From RHKX01 sp963839535 (lineage in GTDB: Bacteria > Actinomycetota > Thermoleophilia > Solirubrobacterales > 70-9), in NCBI GenBank assembly GCA_963839535.1, contig CAWIVF010000011.1, positions 124,001-188,000 on the forward strand: DNA of 64,000 bases. Reading direction: 5' to 3'. How positions within the stretch are numbered: position 1 is the stretch's first letter; every line of letters begins with the position of its first letter. Below are positions 60,896 to 64,000 of the stretch, one piece after another. The notes beneath the pieces are model-generated. The model saw only the letters and a program-made list of their open reading frames with translations. It did not search any database and was not told where the DNA came from. Position numbers and translations under genes: made by a program.

Positions 60896-60909
60896 TAGCC
60901 TTTGGCCCG
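60896..60909 (+). promoter_or_regulatory. Leaderless-type -10 box of the MerR gene
   Basis: TAGCCT (60896-60901), 8 nt, ATG 60910: a second possible start of transcription besides the distant TTGACA promoter. Confidence 0.4.
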
Positions 60910-61656
60910 ATGACCGAGACCCAGGCCGAGACAGAGGTCGAGCTCACCATCGACGAGCTCTCCCGCCAGAGCGGGATGACCGCGCGCAACATCCGCGCCC
61001 ACCAGTCCCGCGGGCTGCTGCCCCCGCCCAAGGTGCGCTCCCGGACCGGCTTCTACGGCAACGAGCACCTCGTCCGGATCCGGTTGATCCAGGAGATGCA
61101 GGGCCAGGGCTTCAACCTCAAGGCGATCGAGCGGCTGCTCGAGCTCGGCGAGTACGAGGGCAGCAGCGAGCAGGCGCTCGAGTTCGAGCGCACCCTGCTC
61201 ACCCCGTTCGGCTCCGAGGAGGCGGAGGTCGTCAACGAGGCGGACCTGGACGAGGCGTTCGGGGCGCACATGGACAGGCGGCTGATCGCCAGGGCGGAGC
61301 GGGTCGGGCTCCTGGTCCCGGTGGGCGAGGGAGTCTGGGAGGTGCCGTCCCCGACGCTGCTCCGCGCCGGCCGCGAGCTGATCGAGCTCGGCATCCCGCT
61401 CAACCACGCGATCGCGGTTGGCGAGTCGATCCTGAAGCACACGACCGCGATCGCCCGCGAGTTCGTCCGGCTCTACGTGAAGGACGTGCTCGACCCGATG
61501 CGCTCAGGTGACGCCGGCACCGCGGGCGACCTCGCGGCCGCCGGCGCCGCCGTCGAGCGACTGCGCCCGCTTGCGAACGAGGCGGTGATGGCGGGCTTCG
61601 GTCACGTGATGACCCAGGCCGTCGAGCGCCAGATGGAGAAGGAGCTCGGGGGCTAG
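60910..61656 (+). CDS. MerR-family transcriptional regulator
   Basis: 248 residues. HTH MTARNIRAHQSRGLLPPPKV, with RSRTGFYGNEHLVRIRLIQE and GFNLKAIERLLELGE as wing and second helix. The ~150-residue C-terminal region is helical without B12 or metal-Cys motifs (ELIELGIPLNHAIAVGESIL). Resembles the actinobacterial MerR group of unknown effector. Divergent from the CarH-like gene, whose operator overlaps its upstream promoter, so it may be in that light/B12 circuit. Ends in a CTAG shared with the HD gene. Confidence 0.82.
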   Translation: MTETQAETEVELTIDELSRQSGMTARNIRAHQSRGLLPPPKVRSRTGFYGNEHLVRIRLIQEMQGQGFNLKAIERLLELGEYEGSSEQALEFERTLLTPFGSEEAEVVNEADLDEAFGAHMDRRLIARAERVGLLVPVGEGVWEVPSPTLLRAGRELIELGIPLNHAIAVGESILKHTTAIAREFVRLYVKDVLDPMRSGDAGTAGDLAAAGAAVERLRPLANEAVMAGFGHVMTQAVERQMEKELGG

Positions 61657-62198
61657 TCGTCCTCGTCGGCCTGGACGAGCTGCGGCATCTCGGTCGCGAG
61701 CTCGGACAGGAACGGCAGCTCGGGACGCTTCCCGGCGAAGAGCTCGAGCGTGTCCCAGTAGTGCTCGAGCCGGCGCGGCTCCACGGCCTCGCCGGAGGCC
61801 AGGTAGCCGCGGACCCTGGCGAGCTTGTCGGCGGCGTAGATCGAGGCCGGCCCGGCGCCGGCATTGAGGACGCGCTCGCGGTGCTCGGCCTTGCGGTCCT
61901 CGTAGTCCTCGATCCCCTCGTTCTCGGTCATCGCCTTGACGAGCTCGCAGACATCCGGGCCGAAGTCCTCCTCGATCTGGTCGAGGCCGCGATCGGTGTC
62001 CTCGACGACGTCGTGGAGGAAGGCCGCCGCGACGATCTCGTCGCCGAAGCCGGCGCCGTCGAGGAGCCTCGCGACGGCGGTCGGATGCTCGATGTCGGTG
62101 TCCCCTTCGCGCTCCGGCCCGTGGTGGGCACGGCACGCGACCTCGTACGCGCGGGCGACGAGCTCCCGGCCGGCGATGAAGTCGGGGGCCTCCGTCAT
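61653..62198 (-). CDS. HD-domain hydrolase (SpoT/MESH1-like)
   Basis: 181 residues. Metal His/Asp: YEVACRAHHGPER, EHPTAVARLLDGAG, AAAFLHDVVEDTD (HD) and the later ADKLARVRGYL, which matches the D-K-x-x-R of (p)ppGpp hydrolases. This size, lacking a synthetase domain, suggests a small alarmone or nucleotide hydrolase; the exact substrate is not provable. ATG 62198 follows TATCCT by 6 nt. Stop shares CTAG with the MerR gene. Confidence 0.8.
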   Translation of the reverse strand: MTEAPDFIAGRELVARAYEVACRAHHGPEREGDTDIEHPTAVARLLDGAGFGDEIVAAAFLHDVVEDTDRGLDQIEEDFGPDVCELVKAMTENEGIEDYEDRKAEHRERVLNAGAGPASIYAADKLARVRGYLASGEAVEPRRLEHYWDTLELFAGKRPELPFLSELATEMPQLVQADEDD

Positions 62199-62204
62199 GC
62201 CGCG

Positions 62205-62214
62205 AGGATATCCT
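62205..62214. promoter_or_regulatory. Palindromic divergent -10 (AGGATATCCT)
   Basis: The 10-bp palindrome reads TATCCT on both strands: 6 nt before ATG 62198 on the minus strand (leaderless), and 21 nt before ATG 62236 on the plus strand, leaving room for GGGAGGG. Confidence 0.5.
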
Positions 62215-62235
62215 CGCTCAGGCAGTGGGAGGGAA

Positions 62236-62748
62236 ATGAGCGACAAGATCGAGAAACGCCAGGACGACGGCGGCAACGCCGGCCGCAACGAGACCGAGAA
62301 GGAGCGGGTCGACCGCAACCTGCTCGAGCTGCTCAACGAGCTGCGCGTGGCGCTGCCGGGCGTCCAGGTGCTGTTCGCGTTCCTGCTCGTCATCCCCTTC
62401 AGCCAGGGCTTCGCCGACGTCACCGACTTCCAGCGGGACGTCTACCTGTTCACGCTGATCGCGGCAACGCTCTCGGCGGTGCTGCTGATCTCCCCGTCGA
62501 TGCACCATCGCCTCCAGTTCCGTGAGGGCAACAAGCGCGAGATCCTGCGCGACGCGAACCGCCTCGCGATCGCCGGGATGACGGTGCTGATGTTCGCGAT
62601 GCTGGGCGCGGTGGTCCTCATCACCGACTTCGTGTTCTCCTCCGGCACCATGGTCGCCACGGCGATCGGCGTCGGCCTCGCCTTCCTGATCGTCTGGTAC
62701 CTGATGCCGGCGCGGCGTCTGATCGACGGCCGCAACGACGACGACTGA
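62236..62748 (+). CDS. DUF6328-type integral membrane protein
   Basis: 170 residues. Charged N-terminus (EKRQDDGGNAGRNETEKERV), then the conserved LLELLNELRVALPGVQVLFA and four membrane helices (LFAFLLVIPFSQGF, LFTLIAATLSAVLLIS, VLMFAMLGAVVLITDFVF, VATAIGVGLAFLIVWYLMP) with PSMHHRLQFREGNK between. Function of the family is unknown. ATG 62236 with GGGAGGG just upstream. Confidence 0.78.
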   Translation: MSDKIEKRQDDGGNAGRNETEKERVDRNLLELLNELRVALPGVQVLFAFLLVIPFSQGFADVTDFQRDVYLFTLIAATLSAVLLISPSMHHRLQFREGNKREILRDANRLAIAGMTVLMFAMLGAVVLITDFVFSSGTMVATAIGVGLAFLIVWYLMPARRLIDGRNDDD

Positions 62749-62751
62749 GGC

Positions 62752-62889
62752 TCAGCCCTCTCGCTCGCGCCGCCGGCGCTCGCGGATCGCGAGCACCAGC
62801 ACGCCGAGCGTGAGCACGAGCACGGGCACGATGAACGGGATCGCCACGAGCAGCGAGTGATCGGCGAGCGGAAGTAGGGCCGCGGTCAT
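62752..62889 (-). CDS. 45-residue single-helix membrane protein
   Basis: MTAALLPLADHSLLVAIPF is followed by a hydrophobic helix VPVLVLTLGVLVLAI and a very basic cytoplasmic tail RERRRREREG. Too short for most gene callers, but its ATG overlaps the upstream stop by ATGA (62886-62889) and the composition is that of a true tail-anchored micro-protein. Probably a small partner of the larger membrane protein encoded just upstream. Confidence 0.65.
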   Translation of the reverse strand: MTAALLPLADHSLLVAIPFIVPVLVLTLGVLVLAIRERRRREREG

Positions 62890-64000
62890 GCGCGCCCCCG
62901 GGCGGGGCGGCCGACCCGCAGCCCGCCGCCGGCGCGACGGCGCGGGGTGCGCCGCTCGCGCTCGCTGTGAACCGAGCCGAGGCGGGTGAGGATCCAGCCC
63001 AGCAGGGCGATGATCGCCAGCACGATCGCGCCGACCACGCCGTAGCCGGCGGCCGTCGTCCAGCCGGGCACGTCGCCCGTCTGCTCGCGCTGGAGGATCT
63101 CCTTGTCGGTGACGAAGGGCCGCTCGAAGTGCGGTGACGCCGGGATCTCGGGGGCCGGGATCGCGGTGTCCTCGGGCAGGAAGACGGGCGAGCCGACCAG
63201 CGAGTCGCCGCGCTGGATCCTGATCAGGCTCTTCCAGCTCCCCGAGACCGGGATCGGCTCCGAGGACTCATAGATGCCGGCGTCGGCGTCGACCGCCACG
63301 AGCGGCTCGACCCGCAGGCCGCCGCCCTGCCAGGAGGTCGTGTTGAGCCAGTTGGCGTCCTCCGCGGCGCTCGGGGGGTCGATCCGGACGGTCGCGTCGA
63401 CCTCCTTGCCGCCGCTGCCGGCGGCCGGGGTCAGGTCGACCGTCGCGGTCGTGCCGCGCTCGGGGGTCGTCTGCAGGCCGAAACCGACGACGAGGGCGAC
63501 GACCGCAAGGGCGGCAAGGGCCGGCCTGCCGCCGATCGGCCTGCGTGCCTCGCTCTCGATCGGAGCGCGCCAGGAGGTGGCGATGAAGGCGCCGAGGATC
63601 CCGCCGGCGACGGCGATCAGGGCCGCCGGAAGCAGCGCCTCGCCGATCAGGGAGGTCTGCCAGGGAATCGGCATCCAGAGGTGCGAGTAGGCGTACTCGG
63701 CGGCGAAGCCGACCGTGCCGATCGCGGCGCCGGCGATGGCGCCGAACACGTAGGGCCGCGTGGTCGGCGAGATCAGCAGCGCCACGCCCTCGACGAGCAG
63801 TGCCTCAGCCAGGTAGAGCGGGAAGTGCGGGGTCGGCTCGCCGAGGACCGGGCCGACGAGCAGCGCGAGGCCGCCGCGCAGGGCGATGTAGAAGAGCACC
63901 CCGTAGAGGGCCATCCCGCGACCGCCGTAGATCCGCGCCGCGACCAGGCCGATGCCGGCGGCGAGGGCGATCAGCACCGGCGCGAAGAGCATCCGGAACT
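62886..64000 (-). CDS. Polytopic membrane protein with extracellular beta domain (N-terminus beyond window)
   Basis: At least 368 residues; the frame is still open at the window edge, so the start is probably outside. Six or so helices in the first half (VLFYIALRGGLALLVGPVL, LYLAEALLVEGVALLI, FGAIAGAAIGTVGFAAEYAY, LLPAALIAVAGGILGAF), then an outside domain of ~150 residues (ATVDLTPAAGSGGKEVDATV, WLNTTSWQGGGLRVEPLVAV), one more helix (GVVGAIVLAIIALLGWIL) and an Arg-rich tail. No family recognised. Confidence 0.7.
   Translation of the reverse strand, partial: FRMLFAPVLIALAAGIGLVAARIYGGRGMALYGVLFYIALRGGLALLVGPVLGEPTPHFPLYLAEALLVEGVALLISPTTRPYVFGAIAGAAIGTVGFAAEYAYSHLWMPIPWQTSLIGEALLPAALIAVAGGILGAFIATSWRAPIESEARRPIGGRPALAALAVVALVVGFGLQTTPERGTTATVDLTPAAGSGGKEVDATVRIDPPSAAEDANWLNTTSWQGGGLRVEPLVAVDADAGIYESSEPIPVSGSWKSLIRIQRGDSLVGSPVFLPEDTAIPAPEIPASPHFERPFVTDKEILQREQTGDVPGWTTAAGYGVVGAIVLAIIALLGWILTRLGSVHSERERRTPRRRAGGGLRVGRPARGRA

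Overview
The window is chromosomal housekeeping DNA from a very GC-rich bacterium. The gene set (carD, a coaX-type pantothenate kinase, class III cyclase, sirtuin, chaplin-like protein, many apparently leaderless genes) points to an actinobacterium. Secreted FG-GAP/RTX and alkaline-phosphatase-type proteins, DUF6328 and the overall layout make Thermoleophilia (Solirubrobacterales-like) my best guess; this is inference from gene content, not a phylogeny. No rRNA, tRNA, CRISPR array, transposase or prophage was found.

Layout. 1-940: end of a secreted M14 carboxypeptidase. 1086-12830, mostly minus strand: sigH, rlmB, cysS, an acyl-CoA ligase, ispF, a PHP phosphatase, ispD, carD, disA and radA, interrupted by a plus-strand acyltransferase/SRPBCC pair. 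13228-18452: lipoprotein, two RibD-like reductases, a secreted phosphodiesterase and an FG-GAP/RTX surface protein. 18494-33935, mostly minus: clpC, lysS, greA, dusB, coaX, folK, folB, folP, ftsH, hpt and tilS, with single plus-strand insertions (membrane protein, GNAT, GST). 33982-39056: MerR-cyclase fusion, a 445-bp gap, an acyltransferase/epimerase/coiled-coil operon and a nucleoside phosphorylase. 39337-50844: multi-domain wall hydrolase, sirtuin, fused beta-oxidation enzyme, PadR/SRPBCC operon, diguanylate cyclase, acyl-CoA dehydrogenase, small proteins and Bcp. 51046-64000: chaplin-like protein, two calcium antiporters, lipoprotein, ArsA-type ATPase, NUDIX, methylthioadenosine salvage pair, YacP-like NYN protein, CarH-like B12 regulator with its operator, MerR regulator, HD hydrolase and small membrane proteins.

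Read from right to left, tilS-hpt-ftsH-folP-folB-folK-coaX-dusB-greA-lysS-clpC-radA-disA-carD-ispD-ispF-cysS-rlmB-sigH keeps almost exactly the order known from Bacillus subtilis, so this is an ancient gene neighbourhood joining translation, folate and CoA synthesis, proteostasis and genome surveillance.

Three features recur. (1) About 35 single-base frame breaks, mostly an extra G or C in a short GC run, split essential genes; they are almost certainly sequence errors, and I report corrected gene extents. (2) About 20 genes have a -10-like TANNNT box 6-8 nt before the start codon, the signature of leaderless mRNAs. (3) Several convergent gene pairs share one CTAG as both stop codons. The most novel object is a 100-bp structured repeat present twice (11339-11438 and 24752-24853) at gene 3' ends. 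The best regulatory find is a B12-dependent CarH-like regulator with three 11-bp direct repeats in its divergent promoter.
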